DNA of 64,000 nt from Staphylococcus nepalensis (GCF_014635045.1 NZ_BMCF01000006.1:124001-188000); one strand, 5' to 3'. Numbered from the stretch's first letter, positions 22,187 through 31,558 are shown. Numbers and translations are program-made. The notes: generated by a model from the sequence alone, not told the origin.

Positions 22187-23002
22187 TTATTTTGCTGGTA
22201 CAACAGCACCATCATATTTTTCATTAATGTAATCTTTGATTTCTTTAGATTGTAGTGCTTCCATTAAAGCTTTGATTTTTTTATCATCTTTATGACCTTC
22301 CTTAACACCAATCAAATTAGCGTAAGGATTATCTTTTGCTTTTTCTAACACAATTGAATCATCTTTAGGACTTAATTTTTGATCAATTGCAAAGTTTGAA
22401 TTAATAATGACTGCATCAGCGTCTTCATTTTGATAAATTTTAGGTAAGTACTCTGCTGATTGTTTATTATTAAATTTGATATCTTTTTTATTTTCTACAA
22501 TATCGTCAAATTTAGCATCTTCTGTTTTAACACCATCTTTAATTTTAATTAATCCGGCATCAGAGAAGAATTTTAAGAAACGGCCCTCTTCAGCTGGATT
22601 ATTTGAAACGTACACAGTGGCACCTTTTGGCAAATCTTTTAAATCCTTATATTTCTTGGAATAAACAGCCATTGGCTCTAAATGAACGTTACCAGCAGAT
22701 TCAATTTTATATCCTTTATCTTTCTTTTCAGTGTCCAAATAAGGTGTGTGCTGGAAGAAGTTAGCATCTAACTCACCTTTATCCAATAATTTATTTGGCG
22801 TCGTATAATCGTTAATTGTTTTGATTTTTAAGTCATAACCTTTATCTTCTAAGATGGGTTTAGCTTGTTCTAAAAGTTCAGCATGTGGTGCAGGAGAAGC
22901 ACCAACCGTTATTGTTTTATCATCGCCTCCGCCTCCATTACCACAAGCTGCTAATACTAATGTGAGTGCTAATACTAATGCTAAACTAAATAATTTCTTC
23001 AT
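22187..23002 (-). CDS. metQ: Methionine ABC transporter substrate-binding lipoprotein MetQ
   Basis: A 271-residue NlpA/MetQ-family lipoprotein. The signal peptide ends in lipobox LAAC with lipid-modified C20, followed by a glycine-rich linker. The mature part starts ITVGASPAPHAELLEQAKPIL. It binds D- or L-methionine outside the membrane for MetI/MetN. It is the last gene of the S-box-controlled metNIQ operon. Confidence 0.95.
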   Translation of the reverse strand: MKKLFSLALVLALTLVLAACGNGGGGDDKTITVGASPAPHAELLEQAKPILEDKGYDLKIKTINDYTTPNKLLDKGELDANFFQHTPYLDTEKKDKGYKIESAGNVHLEPMAVYSKKYKDLKDLPKGATVYVSNNPAEEGRFLKFFSDAGLIKIKDGVKTEDAKFDDIVENKKDIKFNNKQSAEYLPKIYQNEDADAVIINSNFAIDQKLSPKDDSIVLEKAKDNPYANLIGVKEGHKDDKKIKALMEALQSKEIKDYINEKYDGAVVPAK

Positions 23003-23021
23003 ATAAATGCCCCCTTTAAAC

Positions 23022-23717
23022 TTAGCGTTTATCTATTTTGTTAGTCATTTTATCTCCAATAAATTGGATGATAAATACTATAATTAGAATTAAAATTGTC
23101 GAAACAAAAATGACATCATTTTGATTTCTTGTAAATCCGGTTAAGTAAGCTAAATTACCTAAACCACCAGCCCCAATGACGCCAGCTACTGCAGTAGAAC
23201 CTACTAAAGCAATAGCAGTCACAGTAATACCAGAAATTAATGCTGGCATCGCTTCTGGTAAAAGTACTTTTCTAACTACTGTCCAAGTTGTGGCTCCCAT
23301 TGACCAAGCTGCTTCAATAACACCTTTATCAATTTCTTTAAAAGCAATTTCTACTAATCTTGCATAGAAAGGTGCAGCACTGATAATTAATGCTGGTAAA
23401 GCACCTGTTGGGCCACTAATAGTTCCTAATAGTAAACTTGTAAATGGTATCAATAATAAAATTAAGATAATAAATGGTATCGCTCTGAATAAATTAACAA
23501 TGAATGATACAACACTGTAAAAAATTCTAGCTACAGGTGATTTACTTTTAGCAGACAAGAATAAAAGAACGCCTAGTATCAAACCTAAAACAAATGCAAA
23601 CACTGTAGCTATCAGTGTCATATAAATCGTTTCATATGTAGCTATCCAAACTTCATCCCAACTTACATTAGGCATTGTAATCATTTCCTGTAGAATCTCG
23701 CTAAATGAATTACCCAT
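23022..23717 (-). CDS. metI: Methionine ABC transporter permease MetI
   Basis: A 231-residue permease with about five membrane segments. The EAA-loop region is [29 protein letters not shown] (approx. 135-163), which contacts the MetN ATPase. The start overlaps the metN stop by eight bases, with GGAGGTG inside the metN end, so translation is coupled. MetQ follows 19 bases downstream. Confidence 0.95.
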   Translation of the reverse strand: MGNSFSEILQEMITMPNVSWDEVWIATYETIYMTLIATVFAFVLGLILGVLLFLSAKSKSPVARIFYSVVSFIVNLFRAIPFIILILLLIPFTSLLLGTISGPTGALPALIISAAPFYARLVEIAFKEIDKGVIEAAWSMGATTWTVVRKVLLPEAMPALISGITVTAIALVGSTAVAGVIGAGGLGNLAYLTGFTRNQNDVIFVSTILILIIVFIIQFIGDKMTNKIDKR

Positions 23718-24735
23718 GCTTTAACACCTCCACAGAAACATGTTGCGCCTCTAAATCATTTTTGAACTTTTCAAATTTTTCAGAATCTACGTCTAATAAA
23801 TGTAAAACTAAAAAGCCTAGTGAACCATCTTTGGTATGTTTAATATTTGCTTCAAGTATATTGACATCAATATTATGTGTCTTTGTTATGTATGACACGA
23901 TAGGCTCAGTCGTATTATTTCCAGTAAAGTTCAAACGTACTACTGATGAGCTTTCATCCATATCAACTAATTCAAACAGTGATTCATCAAATTCATCATT
24001 TAAGTCTTCTTTAACAAACCGTTTTGTTACTTCATGTTGAGGGTTTTCAAAGACAGTCGAAACTTGACCTTGCTCAATGACACGGCCGTTTTCCATCACT
24101 GCCACTTCATCACATATACGTCTTATCACTTGCATTTCATGGGTAATAATAACAATTGTTAAATTTCTTTCTTCTTTAATTTTTAATAATAATTCTAAAA
24201 TCTCATCAGTTGTTTGAGGATCTAATGCACTTGTAGCTTCATCACAAAGTAAAACATTAGGTTCATTTGCTAAAGCGCGGGCGATACCTACACGTTGCTT
24301 CTGTCCACCTGACAATTCTGAGGGATAGGCATTTTCTCTACCTTTTAGTCCTACAAGCTCTACTAACTCCAATGCACGTCGTTTCGCTTCACTACGCGAT
24401 ACGCCTGCGATTTCTAATGGAAAAGTAATATTATTCAAAACGTTACGTGACCACAATAGATTAAAATGTTGAAAAATCATACTCACTTTTTGACGTTTTT
24501 TTCTTAATTCTGATTTCGATAATTTCCCAATTGTATCTCCACCAATTACAACGTCACCTGAAGTCGGTTGTTCAAGGTTGTTTAAAAGTCTAATCAAAGT
24601 ACTTTTACCTGCGCCCGAAAAGCCAACTACACCGAAAATTGAGCCTGATTGAATACTTAAATCAACATGATCTACAGCTAACACATCGTGTTTTTTCGTT
24701 TTATATCTTTTAACGATTTGATTTAATTCAATCAT
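23710..24735 (-). CDS. metN: Methionine ABC transporter ATP-binding protein MetN
   Basis: About 341 residues. Walker A is GFSGAGKST, the signature is [17 protein letters not shown], and Walker B is [13 protein letters not shown]. The C-terminal NIL domain (about 255-340) is the methionine-sensing domain that inhibits transport when the cell has enough. I start at the ATG at 24735 behind AAGGAGGC; the frame to 24765 includes the leader. Expression is controlled by the upstream S-box. Confidence 0.96.
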   Translation of the reverse strand: MIELNQIVKRYKTKKHDVLAVDHVDLSIQSGSIFGVVGFSGAGKSTLIRLLNNLEQPTSGDVVIGGDTIGKLSKSELRKKRQKVSMIFQHFNLLWSRNVLNNITFPLEIAGVSRSEAKRRALELVELVGLKGRENAYPSELSGGQKQRVGIARALANEPNVLLCDEATSALDPQTTDEILELLLKIKEERNLTIVIITHEMQVIRRICDEVAVMENGRVIEQGQVSTVFENPQHEVTKRFVKEDLNDEFDESLFELVDMDESSSVVRLNFTGNNTTEPIVSYITKTHNIDVNILEANIKHTKDGSLGFLVLHLLDVDSEKFEKFKNDLEAQHVSVEVLKHG

Positions 24736-24767
24736 TGTTGTTGCCTCCTTGTATTGCTCATTCAATT

Positions 24768-24924
24768 AAAAAAATGCTTTCTCTTATTGTCGAAGAATAG
24801 AGAAAGCATAACCCGCTTCTCTCATCTTCTAAAGTTTGATAACTTTATGTGAATTGGCACCATTTCTATTAAAGACGGTTGCCGGGCTTCGTAGGGCACA
24901 TCCCTCCACCTCTCGTGATAAGAG
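24768..24924 (-). promoter_or_regulatory. SAM-I riboswitch (S-box) leader with terminator
   Basis: The aptamer (24819-24924, minus strand) has the S-box landmarks in order: CTCTTATCACGAGAGG, TGGAGGGA, GAAGCCCGGCAACC, AATGGTGCCAATTC and closing GATGAGAG. It is followed by a terminator ATGCTTTCTCT / AGAGAAAGCAT plus TTTTTTT (24768-24809). With SAM bound, transcription of metNIQ should stop. Confidence 0.96.
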
Positions 24925-24945
24925 TTCATTATTTAATTATCCATA

Positions 24946-24974
24946 ATCCTACCATTGCACTATAGTTTCGTCAA
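24946..24974 (-). promoter_or_regulatory. Promoter of the metNIQ operon
   Basis: On the minus strand TTGACG (24969-24974), a 17-base spacer and TAGGAT (24946-24951), just upstream of the S-box and just after the preceding gene's stop. Confidence 0.75.
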
Positions 24975-24977
24975 TGA

Positions 24978-25277
24978 TTATTTTAAATTTTCTAACAAAT
25001 AAGGAACCGATTGAAACGCATAAATCCTTTTTTGTTCTTCCCCTTTAGACATAAGCATAAGAATAGGAACTGATTGTATTTCATATGCTTGACTAAAGTC
25101 AGGATGCAAATTTAAATCTAACTTAGTAATTGGTAATTCTAACATTTCATTAGCAATATCTAACATTCGTTCTGACACCTTACATGTGCCACATGTCGGT
25201 GTGTAACCAAATATAAGATATTTATCTTTATCTACGTGTTCTTGTACATCAACACGTGGTTCACGCTTTACATTCAT
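24978..25277 (-). CDS. Thioredoxin-like protein with CGTC motif (YusE-like)
   Basis: A 99-residue small thioredoxin-fold protein. The redox motif C29-G-T-C32 lies in GYTPTCGTCKVSERML and the cis-proline region is QSVPILMLMS near residue 70. It overlaps the Toprim gene upstream by four bases, so the two are coupled. The same pair precedes gcvH in Bacillus (yusE-yusF). Probably a cytoplasmic thiol-disulfide exchange protein of unknown partner. Confidence 0.85.
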   Translation of the reverse strand: MNVKREPRVDVQEHVDKDKYLIFGYTPTCGTCKVSERMLDIANEMLELPITKLDLNLHPDFSQAYEIQSVPILMLMSKGEEQKRIYAFQSVPYLLENLK

Positions 25278-25666
25278 GTTAATAAACTAACCCTTTCAGC
25301 AATATAATCTAACTTTGCTTTCGCAACTTTTTCTTCATCTTTAACTAAAAATCCATGTTTTGCTAACACTTTGGATAAATATGGCTTAGGACATCTCGCA
25401 ACCTCACCGTATTGTTTATCTATGTGAATATGTTTACTTTCACTTAAATATTTTTTAAACCATTTACGTATCTTTTCACCTTCATTATCTGCGTCTGCAA
25501 GAATATAGACTTGCTTATCATATAATGATTCGATCATCTCATCTAACTTATCAACACTCATTGTGCCGTTAGTACAAATGATTTCGATTGGCTGATCAAT
25601 AACTTGCTTTACCCGTTTTTTGTCTGATTTTCCTTCGACAATAATAACTTGGTTTAGTATCGTCAT
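25274..25666 (-). CDS. Toprim domain protein (YusF-like)
   Basis: About 130 residues consisting of one Toprim domain. The acidic motif VEGKSDKKRV is at the N-terminus and the DxD-type motif ADADNEGEK near residue 55. Such stand-alone Toprim proteins resemble the RNase M5 type and may act on nucleic acid, but this group has no proven activity. I prefer the ATG at 25666 over one three codons upstream because the latter touches the ribosome site. Confidence 0.8.
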   Translation of the reverse strand: MTILNQVIIVEGKSDKKRVKQVIDQPIEIICTNGTMSVDKLDEMIESLYDKQVYILADADNEGEKIRKWFKKYLSESKHIHIDKQYGEVARCPKPYLSKVLAKHGFLVKDEEKVAKAKLDYIAERVSLLT

Positions 25667-25905
25667 GACATCCACCCTCTAATGTGATAGTAAATTCATT
25701 TATATTTAGTTCTACACCCTATTTAGCTAGCATAAACATTCATAATCGTTTCTTACATTATCTTATTATTGAACCTTTCATTTGTCATCTTATACGTTCT
25801 ATAGCAATCCAAATAACTTGTAGCCACTTTTTAAATAAATACATCAAAATAAATGGATTGTTTTGAATAATAAATAATAATTTTTTCTGAATTTGGGTAA
25901 AATAA

Positions 25906-25936
25906 AAACTCCATGATAAGAGATATCGTGGAGTTT
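25906..25936 (-). terminator. Terminator of gcvH
   Basis: AAACTCCATGATA / TATCGTGGAGTTT stem (one mismatch, 5-base loop) followed on the minus strand by TTTTTATTTT, 10 bases after gcvH. Confidence 0.88.
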
Positions 25937-25946
25937 AATCGCAATG

Positions 25947-26327
25947 TTATTCACCAATCATTTCTGAATATTGATCAGCTGACATTAATTCGTCTAATTG
26001 ACTTTCATCATTTAATTCGACTTTAACCATCCATGCTTTTTCGTATGGTGATTCATTAACAAATTCAGGACTATCTTCTAATTCATCATTTGTTTCTACA
26101 ACTTTACCTGAAACAGGTGCATAAAGTTCAGAAACTGTTTTAACTGATTCAACACTACCGAAAGATTCGCCCTCCTCGATATCATCATCAGTTTCAGGTA
26201 ATTCAACGAATACGATATCTCCTAATTCACTTTGTGCATATTCAGTAATACCAATAGTTACTGTATTTCCTTCAATTTTTACCCATTCGTGTTCTTTAGA
26301 ATATTTTAATTCACTTGGTACTGCCAC
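25947..26327 (-). CDS. gcvH: Glycine cleavage system H protein
   Basis: A 126-residue lipoyl carrier that shuttles the aminomethyl group in glycine cleavage and, in Firmicutes, serves as the relay for lipoate assembly. The lipoylated lysine is K63 in [31 protein letters not shown] precedes the ATG. It is monocistronic. LipA, which makes its cofactor, is encoded at 6687-7616. Confidence 0.96.
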   Translation of the reverse strand: MAVPSELKYSKEHEWVKIEGNTVTIGITEYAQSELGDIVFVELPETDDDIEEGESFGSVESVKTVSELYAPVSGKVVETNDELEDSPEFVNESPYEKAWMVKVELNDESQLDELMSADQYSEMIGE

Positions 26328-26507
26328 GAGAATCCCCTCCTAAATGTTTTTACATATTAATGATGCCATATGAAAGGCTTACAATCAACTATTTAATCGC
26401 TTTTATAAGGCAACTCGTATTTTTTATCGCAGTAAATAAAACAATCTCAATAAATGTTCATCTATTTTTTAAATAGCATAAAATTATATTTTAAGAATAA
26501 TATGTGT

Positions 26508-26861
26508 TTATATCCAAGTTGCTTTATATTGATCTTCTTTAAAGCCTACAGTTGCTTTGTTCCCTAATACAGCTAAGGGTCTTTTTACTAACATACCGTT
26601 AGAAGATAATAAATCTAATTTTTCCTCATCAGATAGATCTTTAAGTTTATCTTTAAGACCTAATTCTCGATATTTGGCACCGTGTGTATTAAAAAGTTTG
26701 TTGATATCAATGCCAGTAGCATCAATAATTTCTTTAAACTCTTTTTTAGTAGGTGTATGCTGCACAATATCAATGGGTTCATAACTGACCCCATATTCTT
26801 GTAAAAATTTGGCAGCTTTTTTACAAGTCGTACAATTAGGATACTGGTAAAATTTTATCAT
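26508..26861 (-). CDS. ArsC/Spx-family protein (YusI-like)
   Basis: About 117 residues with a thioredoxin-like fold of the arsenate reductase/Spx family. The N-terminal C10-T-T-C13 (YPNCTTCKKA) is followed by the usual KRPLAVLGNKATVGF near residue 95. It could be a reductase or a redox-sensing RNA polymerase partner. The RPI signature of Spx proper is not seen, so I do not call it Spx. AGGAGGT precedes the ATG at 26861. It sits upstream of gcvH as in Bacillus (yusI). Confidence 0.85.
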   Translation of the reverse strand: MIKFYQYPNCTTCKKAAKFLQEYGVSYEPIDIVQHTPTKKEFKEIIDATGIDINKLFNTHGAKYRELGLKDKLKDLSDEEKLDLLSSNGMLVKRPLAVLGNKATVGFKEDQYKATWI

Positions 26862-27003
26862 TATTCTGTACCTCCTATGTATAGTTAACACTAATATAAC
26901 AAAATTATGACAAAAACGCTCTAATTATTAAGCTGATTTTTTTAATAACAGGAAATTGTCCGTTATAATGTTATTATTAATATCTTTATAAAGGAGCATA
27001 ATT

Positions 27004-27324
27004 ATGGAACCAATTAGTACTAACGACCAATTTAAAACTACGATACAAAGTGACAACCCAGTCATTGTTAAATTCGAAGCGGGATGGTGCCCGGATTGTA
27101 GAGCAATGGACATGTGGATTGATCCAATTGTAGAAAAATACAACAATTATAACTGGTATACAGTAAACCGTGATGAATTAGAAGATGCTGCTGCAGATAA
27201 CGATGTTATGGGCATCCCTAGCCTTTTAGTTTTCAAAAATGGGGAAAAATTAGCGCACTTACATTCAGCTAATGCTAAATCGCCAGAACAAGTTGAATCA
27301 TTCTTAGCTGAAACTTTTGAATAA
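27004..27324 (+). CDS. Thioredoxin family protein (WCPDC)
   Basis: A 106-residue thioredoxin fold with active site W28-C29-P-D-C32 (AGWCPDCRAM) and cis-proline MGIPSLLVFKNG near residue 75. The CPDC motif and acidic surface differ from TrxA. AAAGGAGCATAATT precedes the ATG. Monocistronic, divergent from the ArsC-like gene. Probably a disulfide reductase with a dedicated partner. Confidence 0.88.
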   Translation: MEPISTNDQFKTTIQSDNPVIVKFEAGWCPDCRAMDMWIDPIVEKYNNYNWYTVNRDELEDAAADNDVMGIPSLLVFKNGEKLAHLHSANAKSPEQVESFLAETFE

Positions 27325-27454
27325 GCAATGATTTAAGGCGATGTCAGATTTAGATTCCCATCAATTAATAGATTAAACTTATCATTTAAGATAAGTAACT
27401 AAATACTTAACGCTAGCACCGTAAACTCGATATTGTTTTAGTCATACTTAATAG

Positions 27455-27496
27455 GACAGCATAAATTAGCAACTTCTACTTTATGTTGTCTTATTT
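27455..27496 (+). terminator. Terminator downstream of the WCPDC thioredoxin gene
   Basis: GACAGCATAAA / TTTATGTTGTC stem (one mismatch) followed by TTATTTTTT, 130 bases after the stop. Confidence 0.75.
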
Positions 27497-27500
27497 TTTG

Positions 27501-27548
27501 TATAAAAATAAAGGAGCAGAACAGAAACCAAGTTTTTCTGTCTGCCCC
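27501..27548 (-). terminator. Terminator of the nitroreductase gene
   Basis: GGAGCAGAACAGAAA / TTTCTGTCTGCCCC imperfect stem, followed on the minus strand by TTTATTTTT. Confidence 0.75.
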
Positions 27549-27580
27549 GTGGTAAACACATAGTTTATTGATTAGTCAGT

Positions 27581-28126
27581 TTAAAATGTTTCAATGGTTT
27601 GGCTCTGTTGACGTTCTCTATGTGGCATTTTTTCTAAATCTTTAAGATCAGTTAAATATAATAGACCTACCAATTGCTCATCATCTTGTACACCGAAAAT
27701 GCTGCGTATTTCAGGATTGAATATATATGCTGGTGTCTTCCAGCAAGTGCCTATGCCAGCTTCATATAGTAATAACATTAGGTTTTGTGCAAATGCACCA
27801 AAAGCCATATGGTTCTCTAAATTTTCTTTTTGTCTTGGGTCTTCTTTCACGATTAAAGCAAGCATTCCACCGAGATTTGTTGCCACTTTATAATGGTCTT
27901 CTTGCTTTTTCTTTATATTGGGGAAAGCAATCTCAGTTAATTGTTTACTCATATCTCCCAATCTATTTTTAGCGATATGAACCACTCTCCATGGTGCTCT
28001 CAAACCATGATTTGGTGCATCTGTAGCACGTTGTATTGCTTCATATAGAGCATGATCATCTATATTCATATCTCTTCTAAATGCTTTTATACTTCTACGT
28101 TGTGCTATAGCATCTTGTAGTTCCAT
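27581..28126 (-). CDS. Nitroreductase family protein
   Basis: About 181 residues, FMN-binding nitroreductase fold. Visible motifs are RRSIKAFRRD at the N-terminus, DAPNHGLRAPWRVV near 35-48 and GIGTCWKTPAY near 130. The family reduces nitro compounds or quinones with NAD(P)H. The ATG at 28126 follows AAAGGACG; the frame to 28144 includes the ribosome site. It lies 66 bases downstream of aroD on the same strand. Confidence 0.87.
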   Translation of the reverse strand: MELQDAIAQRRSIKAFRRDMNIDDHALYEAIQRATDAPNHGLRAPWRVVHIAKNRLGDMSKQLTEIAFPNIKKKQEDHYKVATNLGGMLALIVKEDPRQKENLENHMAFGAFAQNLMLLLYEAGIGTCWKTPAYIFNPEIRSIFGVQDDEQLVGLLYLTDLKDLEKMPHRERQQSQTIETF

Positions 28127-28192
28127 CTGATATCGTCCTTTCATTATTGATAACTATTTTCAATTATAATCTACGAACGATTCGTTTTCAAA

Positions 28193-28912
28193 CTACTCGT
28201 ACATTTTTAATTGACACTTCAACGTTTCAACATGAATTTGTCCAGGCGCTTTTGGTTGGTCTAAACAACCATATGACACCGCGCCACCAAATAAGCCTTG
28301 CGCTGTTCTTGATATCATACCTAATTTGGACATTGCAATGCCGATGACTTGTTGTGGCACTGAGTCTACTGTTTCCGATAAAGTTGACAACAGGTTCAAC
28401 ACATCTTGCTTGCCATGTGGCATAACCGCTACTTTTAAATAATCTGGATTCATTTGATGCATTTTATAATACAAATGTTTTAGTGATTCCAATGAAGGTG
28501 TTTTTTGAAAATCGTGATAAGACAATATACTTTCAACGTCATTTTTACGCGCCAAATCGATTAAGTTACGCATATATTGAAGTTTTTGATTTTTTTCAAA
28601 TTCAACATCTATCATATCCACATGGTCTAAAATTATAATTTCTTTTAATAATGCTACATACGCATCTAATGATAAATCTCCTTTGCCTCCTTGTGATTGT
28701 TTACGATAAGTAACTAGGATTTTTTTATTTAAATTTAAATTATATAATTTATCTATAACTTTAGCTATCTGTTTTACGTTTGGTGTAAGCCATTGATCAA
28801 TTCTCACTTCTATAATATCGAAAGATGCTTGATATTTAATTAAATCATTGATGATACATTGTGGTATATCATTTTCAGGTTCTATTGTTACCGCAATTTT
28901 GACTTCAGACAT
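28193..28912 (-). CDS. aroD: 3-dehydroquinate dehydratase, type I
   Basis: A 239-residue class I dehydroquinase of the shikimate pathway. The Schiff-base lysine is K160 (YLKVAVMP) and the catalytic histidine is H133 (SYHDFQKTP). The substrate-binding region ends in GQIHVETLK. It begins with ATG behind AAGGAAG. The shikimate genes are not clustered here, as in other staphylococci. Confidence 0.95.
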   Translation of the reverse strand: MSEVKIAVTIEPENDIPQCIINDLIKYQASFDIIEVRIDQWLTPNVKQIAKVIDKLYNLNLNKKILVTYRKQSQGGKGDLSLDAYVALLKEIIILDHVDMIDVEFEKNQKLQYMRNLIDLARKNDVESILSYHDFQKTPSLESLKHLYYKMHQMNPDYLKVAVMPHGKQDVLNLLSTLSETVDSVPQQVIGIAMSKLGMISRTAQGLFGGAVSYGCLDQPKAPGQIHVETLKCQLKMYE

Positions 28913-29087
28913 TTAAAAACTTCCTTTTTTAGTGATAATTAAAATTATTGTATAACAATACTCAGTAGTAACACAATCTTAAGCATGGTTCGTTTAAATA
29001 AATCACACAAATCATTTTGATTTATATATGATTTAAATTTTATTTTACGGGTATAACCTATATAGAAGTAATTTAGGAGGTAATATA

Positions 29088-29513
29088 ATGGCAGTAAACT
29101 ATGAAACAAAAGCAACTAATACAGGTGGCCGTAACGGTCACGTTCAAACAGATGATAAAGCAATTGATGTAGCAGTTATTCCTCCAGCACAAGCTGATGC
29201 TGAAAAAGGAACAAACCCTGAACAGTTATTCGCAGCAGGTTATGCGTCATGCTTTAATGGGGCATTTGATTTAATTCTCAAACAAAATAAGGTGAGAGAT
29301 GCTGAACCTGAAGTCACTTTAACAGTTCGTTTAGAAGACGATCCAAATGCAGAAAGCCCTCAATTAAGCGTATCTATTGATGCGAAAGTCAAAAACGTAT
29401 TATCTCAAGAAGATGCTGAAAAATACTTACAGGATGCACATGAATTCTGTCCATACTCAAAAGCAACTCGTGGCAACATTGACGTAGATTTAAACGTACA
29501 AGTTGTTGAATAA
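29088..29513 (+). CDS. ohr: Organic hydroperoxide resistance protein (Ohr/OsmC family)
   Basis: A 141-residue thiol peroxidase. The peroxidatic cysteine is C55 ([10 protein letters not shown]) and the resolving cysteine C121 ([12 protein letters not shown]), both in family positions. It detoxifies organic hydroperoxides. TAGGAGGTAATATA precedes the ATG, and a strong terminator follows at once. No OhrR/AbfR regulator gene is adjacent. Confidence 0.93.
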   Translation: MAVNYETKATNTGGRNGHVQTDDKAIDVAVIPPAQADAEKGTNPEQLFAAGYASCFNGAFDLILKQNKVRDAEPEVTLTVRLEDDPNAESPQLSVSIDAKVKNVLSQEDAEKYLQDAHEFCPYSKATRGNIDVDLNVQVVE

Positions 29514-29525
29514 AAATAATTATAT

Positions 29526-29558
29526 CCCCCAAATTCTGTTGAGAATTTGGGGGTTTTT
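29526..29558 (+). terminator. Terminator of ohr
   Basis: Perfect 12-bp stem CCCCCAAATTCT / AGAATTTGGGGG with a GTTG loop and TTTTT. Confidence 0.95.
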
Positions 29559-29619
29559 ATTTATTTAAGATTGCAAAATGCTTAAGTCATGATGTCTTTT
29601 GAATTCTTCGCTTTCTAAT

Positions 29620-29730
29620 TTACAAATCGTCTTCATCTTTATAATTAATACAAATATAGATCATCAATACAACAAAAGAAATCAGGATAAGCAATACTAG
29701 AGAAACAATAATAGTTATTAAAGCCCCCAC
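29620..29730 (-). CDS. Predicted 36-residue single-span membrane peptide
   Basis: GTG start eight bases after GGAGG. The peptide begins VGALITIIVSLVLLILISF, so one long hydrophobic helix covers about residues 2-28, and it ends in an acidic tail, NYKDEDDL. An extended -10 (TGGTATAAT) lies upstream. The composition resembles small regulatory subunits or type I toxin peptides, but the acidic C-terminus is unlike the basic ends of most toxins. No homologue is recalled; function unknown. Confidence 0.6.
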   Translation of the reverse strand: MGALITIIVSLVLLILISFVVLMIYICINYKDEDDL

Positions 29731-29766
29731 TTACCATGCCTCCACTCAAAATGTATAACTCACTAT

Positions 29767-29775
29767 ATTATACCA
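29767..29775 (-). promoter_or_regulatory. Extended -10 promoter for the 36-residue peptide
   Basis: TGGTATAAT on the minus strand, 36 bases upstream of the GTG start. It gives a predicted short leader that contains the GGAGG site. The -35 region is poor, as is common with extended -10 elements. Confidence 0.55.
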
Positions 29776-29988
29776 TATTTATCATATGCATTTCTTTTTA
29801 TTAAAAATAAAATTAATTACAATTATATTCTTAATGATCATACATTTTTTAGTTTATAAATTAAAAATGAAGTAATATCTTAGAAAAATATTAAATATAG
29901 TGTTGCTCAATTATTCTTTTTCCCTTAATATTATATTTAATATAGCAGGAAAATTTATAAAAAAAGTATACTTTTTAGGAGGCTTTCA

Positions 29989-30525
29989 ATGTCAAACATA
30001 CGTTATTTATCAATCGATGACTTAGTAGACTATAAAAAATTATTATTACATGGCATTCATGAAGACCTCGATGTATTTGCTTGGAAATTGCAAAATGAGC
30101 GGTGCTTAGCTGAGCTAAATATAGAAAAATTACTTACTTCTGACCCAAACGATAAAGTGGTCATTGGTGCTTTCCAAGAAAGCATATTAATTGGCTCTGT
30201 CACACTTATATTTAACCAAACTTATAGTTTGGCACATAAAGCAGTTATTGAAAATATGTGTGTAATGGGTGATAGTCATGCATTCAGAGAACAAATTGCT
30301 AATCAATTAATGAAATACGTTTTCCAAATTTGTAATGATAAAAATATTGAAATTTTAATGACTTCTCTTATTTCTAACAATATTAGTGGAAAAGTATTTT
30401 TAAGTAACTTGAATTTTGAAGTGCTTGCTCTTGAAAAGTATGCTAGAAAATATGGTGAAGATTACGTCGATGAGCATTGGTTAAGTTATTATTTCAACGG
30501 TGAAGAGATGAGATTGTTTGATTAA
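29989..30525 (+). CDS. GNAT-family acetyltransferase-like protein
   Basis: 178 residues with GNAT topology: an N-terminal segment YLSIDDLVDYKKLL, a central beta pair (VVIGAFQESILIGSVTLIF, HKAVIENMCVM), and a late ISGKVFLSNLNFEV that corresponds to the usual 'FYxxxGF' element. The acetyl-CoA P-loop (Q/RxxGxG/A) is not well kept (SHAFREQIANQL), so activity is uncertain. TAGGAGGC precedes the ATG. Monocistronic. Confidence 0.7.
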   Translation: MSNIRYLSIDDLVDYKKLLLHGIHEDLDVFAWKLQNERCLAELNIEKLLTSDPNDKVVIGAFQESILIGSVTLIFNQTYSLAHKAVIENMCVMGDSHAFREQIANQLMKYVFQICNDKNIEILMTSLISNNISGKVFLSNLNFEVLALEKYARKYGEDYVDEHWLSYYFNGEEMRLFD

Positions 30526-30721
30526 AACTATACTTAATTCTTCTGGTTGTTACAGTTATGATTGCCTCTCTTTTTGTATCATTTATTTAATTAGTAACAG
30601 TAAATATAAGTCTGTAGTTAAAAATCACTTGCAATTAAATTGCTAAGCAAATATTATTTTATTAAGTTATTTTTTATCACATTGTGCTTATAAAAGTTTA
30701 TCTTAGAGAGGGCTGAACAAT

Positions 30722-30988
30722 TTGAAATATACTACAACTTTATTATCTCTGTTCTTGTCATTAGTTACATTACTGACTCCATTATTAGCCGTTAATAAAG
30801 TTTTAGAAGGAGAATTACAATTATTAGCTGCTATCCTATTCATTTTAGGTGTGTTTTTAATTAATTTATACGCATGTTTACGTGGCGACCGTATTGCTAA
30901 TATCTTTGCTATGTTGGTAACTTTATTTTCTTTTGTGCTATTAAGTTATCCATATTGGAAAGTATACGTATTCAATTTTTTCTCATGA
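30722..30988 (+). CDS. Small membrane protein, 88 residues
   Basis: TTG start behind GAGAGGG. Three predicted membrane segments (about residues 4-24, 32-52 and 58-78) separated by short polar loops, one containing CLRGDR. I do not recognise the family. It is followed by a strong terminator, so it is a single-gene transcript. Confidence 0.65.
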   Translation: MKYTTTLLSLFLSLVTLLTPLLAVNKVLEGELQLLAAILFILGVFLINLYACLRGDRIANIFAMLVTLFSFVLLSYPYWKVYVFNFFS

Positions 30989-31020
30989 AAAATCTAATGA
31001 TACATAGCGACTTTAGACCA

Positions 31021-31063
31021 AAAAACAGTTAATTACTATATATTTTAGTAATTAGCTGTTTTT
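31021..31063 (+). terminator. Terminator of the 88-residue membrane protein gene
   Basis: AAAAACAG-t-TAATTACTA / TAGTAATTA-g-CTGTTTTT stem with one mismatch. Confidence 0.9.
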
Positions 31064-31119
31064 AGTTTTACAAAATTTTAAAATGTAAAAAGTAAGTTAA
31101 TTACAAAAGGGGGTTAAAA

Positions 31120-31316
31120 ATCAAAGATATAGAAAATGTTATATCTTATGCAATTACAGTTGTTTTTTATGGGTTTATGCACTGAAATCATGATTGCTGT
31201 CAATTCCTTTGAGTCGCTTATTAATACGACAATATTTTTCAGATTTACCGTTTTATTTTATTTGGAGTTGGGTAAAACTTACCGTTGGATTTACAATGTT
31301 AAGGAGTGTTTTTATG
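31120..31316 (+). pseudogene. Decayed small membrane-protein gene
   Basis: Behind GGGGG at 31109-31113 one frame reads IKDIENVISYAITVVFYGF and then stops at 31183. A different frame from 31194 reads LSIPLSRLLIRQYFSDLPF and continues YFIWSWVKLTVGFTMLRSVF into the next gene's start. Together they look like one two-span membrane protein broken by at least two shifts and lacking an ATG. The alternative is two chance frames. Confidence 0.35.
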
Positions 31317-31547
31317 AATCAGCTCAATGAGTGTAAATATATTAATCCTTCAAAAATTTCTCTTGATTGGGAGTGTTTTGTACTCAGTAAAAGTGATATG
31401 GAATTGGACGGATTGCCTACCGAATTGATTAATACATGGATGGCACAAAATATTATAAAGCCTTTTTCTATAAGGCATAATGAAGTCAACTTTCGCACTG
31501 AAGATATTAAATGGGCTTTAGAAATTCAAAATTGGTACTATGAATAA
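31314..31547 (+). CDS. Hypothetical 77-residue cytoplasmic protein
   Basis: ATG eight bases after AAGGAG. Acidic, soluble and tryptophan-containing (SLDWECFVLSKSDMELDG ... DIKWALEIQNWYYE). No family recognised. Starts within or right after the decayed membrane frame upstream, so both may once have been coupled. Confidence 0.6.
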   Translation: MNQLNECKYINPSKISLDWECFVLSKSDMELDGLPTELINTWMAQNIIKPFSIRHNEVNFRTEDIKWALEIQNWYYE

Positions 31548-31558
31548 CTGATATAAAC

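Noticed and set aside
25684..25866. Plus-strand 60-codon frame between the Toprim and gcvH genes
   Set aside because: No ribosome site, no domain, AT-biased composition; more likely a promoter spacer.
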